From a bacterium (GTDB taxonomy: Bacteria; Elusimicrobiota; Elusimicrobia; UBA1565; UBA9628), in NCBI GenBank assembly GCA_021796015.1, contig JAJYOT010000051.1, positions 1 to 12,980 of the forward strand: DNA of 12,980 nt, in the 5' to 3' direction. The position numbers and the translations under genes were made by a program. This document shows positions 12,319 to 12,980 of the stretch, piece after piece; position 1 is the stretch's first letter, and each line of letters starts with the position of its first letter. The notes beneath the pieces were generated by a model. The model was not told the DNA's origin and ran no database searches. It saw only the letters and a list, made by a program, of their open reading frames with translations.

Positions 12319-12974
12319 GCCCCCATTCTCTTGGCGCGATCATCATCGCAAAAAACGAAGAGGCGGACTTGCCGGGATGCCTGTCCAATCTCAAAGGCTG
12401 GGTTGAGGAAATCGTCGTCGTAGTAGACGCTTTGAGCTCAGACAACACCGAGAGGATCGCCCAAGAACAGGGATGCAAGGTTTTGAAAAAAACTTTTGAA
12501 TCTTATGCCTCTCAAAAACAAGCGGCCCTCGACCTTTCCACGACGGAATGGGTTCTCTCTATTGATGCCGACGAGCGCGTGAGCCCAAAGCTTCGAGATG
12601 AAATTTGTCTCTTTCTCAAGAACCCCGAGAAAATTGACGGTCTTATTTTATCCTTTCACGTCGAATTTATGGGGCGCATCCTCAAATTTGGCGGCATGGG
12701 ACACGAAAAACATCTCCGCCTCTTTCGGCGTTCTCAGGGGCGTTTTGTCGGAGGCCTCATTCATGAGGGAATTCAAATTTCCGGGCCCACCGCGCTTCGC
12801 TTTTCAGGATTTGTCGAACATAAGCCCTATAAAAATTTAAGGGAATACCTTGAGAAAATGTTTTTCTATCTTGAACTTTCCAGCCAAAAAGCGCGCCAGA
12901 AGGGGAAGCGCTTTCATCTTTGGCATCATCTGATTTTACCCTGGGAAATTTTTTCTCGTCTTTTTCTTAAATAG
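12315..12974 (+). CDS. GT2-family glycosyltransferase, WaaE/KdtX-like
   Basis: The 219-residue product resembles WaaE/KdtX enzymes, which add a glucose-like residue to the inner core of lipopolysaccharide. It opens with LGAIIIAKNEEADLPGCLSNL, the inverting GT-A nucleotide-binding start, then VVVVDALSSDNTERIA and the metal-binding DAD motif (WVLSIDADERVS). Family-typical later segments are GHEKHLRLFRR, GGLIHEGI and HKPYKNLREYLEKM. The TTG start at 12315 overlaps the preceding stop (TTGA) and is supported by GGAGAG upstream. The protein ends at LFLK, somewhat short of the usual 250 or more residues, so the conserved C-terminal tail may be missing or displaced by a frameshift close to the window edge. 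Third gene of the operon; the window ends 6 nt later. Confidence 0.9.
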   Translation: MSPHSLGAIIIAKNEEADLPGCLSNLKGWVEEIVVVVDALSSDNTERIAQEQGCKVLKKTFESYASQKQAALDLSTTEWVLSIDADERVSPKLRDEICLFLKNPEKIDGLILSFHVEFMGRILKFGGMGHEKHLRLFRRSQGRFVGGLIHEGIQISGPTALRFSGFVEHKPYKNLREYLEKMFFYLELSSQKARQKGKRFHLWHHLILPWEIFSRLFLK

Positions 12975-12980
12975 GCCAAT

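Overview
**Organism and overall character.** The window fits a Gram-negative-type bacterium of moderate GC content. It carries a lipopolysaccharide-type glycosyltransferase operon, signal-peptide-bearing exported proteins, a bacterial RNase P RNA of the common (type A-like) architecture and a c-di-GMP riboswitch. IPT/TIG-like and HEAT-repeat exported proteins, several genes without a Shine-Dalgarno (SD) sequence, and dispersed GGGAC(T/A)GTCCC repeats suggest an uncultivated lineage such as Elusimicrobiota or Omnitrophota. That placement is inference; no marker gene settles it.

**Layout.** (1) 1-2441, minus: one long open frame, running off the left edge, for a large exported protein with tandem IPT/TIG-like repeats. 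(2) 2416-3458: an islet bounded by two mosaic repeat copies (A and B). It holds tRNA-Glu(UUC), a very short promoter-to-terminator unit and a RelE-type toxin-antitoxin pair. (3) 3425-4099, minus: an exported HEAT-repeat protein that stops inside repeat B. (4) 4219-4865, minus: a strong promoter, a GEMM-I (c-di-GMP) riboswitch and a small membrane or exported protein of unknown function. (5) 4869-8640, minus: an operon of cysS, rlmB-like methyltransferase, CDF zinc exporter and thiamine pyrophosphokinase. A 121-bp inverted-repeat element sits between cysS and rlmB. (6) 8674-9043, plus: rnpB, divergent from cysS and convergent with a short tilS (9047-9790, minus). (7) 9821-12974, plus: three overlapping glycosyltransferase genes (GT9, GT4, GT2/WaaE-like), probably for lipooligosaccharide core assembly.

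**What stands out.** The repeat family reaches into genes. In copy A a repeat module carries a good SD, an ATG and the codons for MRKWGLSL, so it supplies the start and signal-peptide N-terminus of the exported protein. In the cysS-rlmB spacer the element supplies the cysS stop codon and the N-terminus of RlmB. The two mosaic copies also bracket the tRNA/toxin-antitoxin islet, so removing the islet in thought rejoins the HEAT gene and the exported-protein gene with an ATGA overlap. Other points of interest are the riboswitch in front of an unknown protein, the leaderless-looking toxin-antitoxin and cysS promoters, a GT9 enzyme with a duplicated N-lobe, and a 44-bp near-perfect palindrome inside that GT9 gene.
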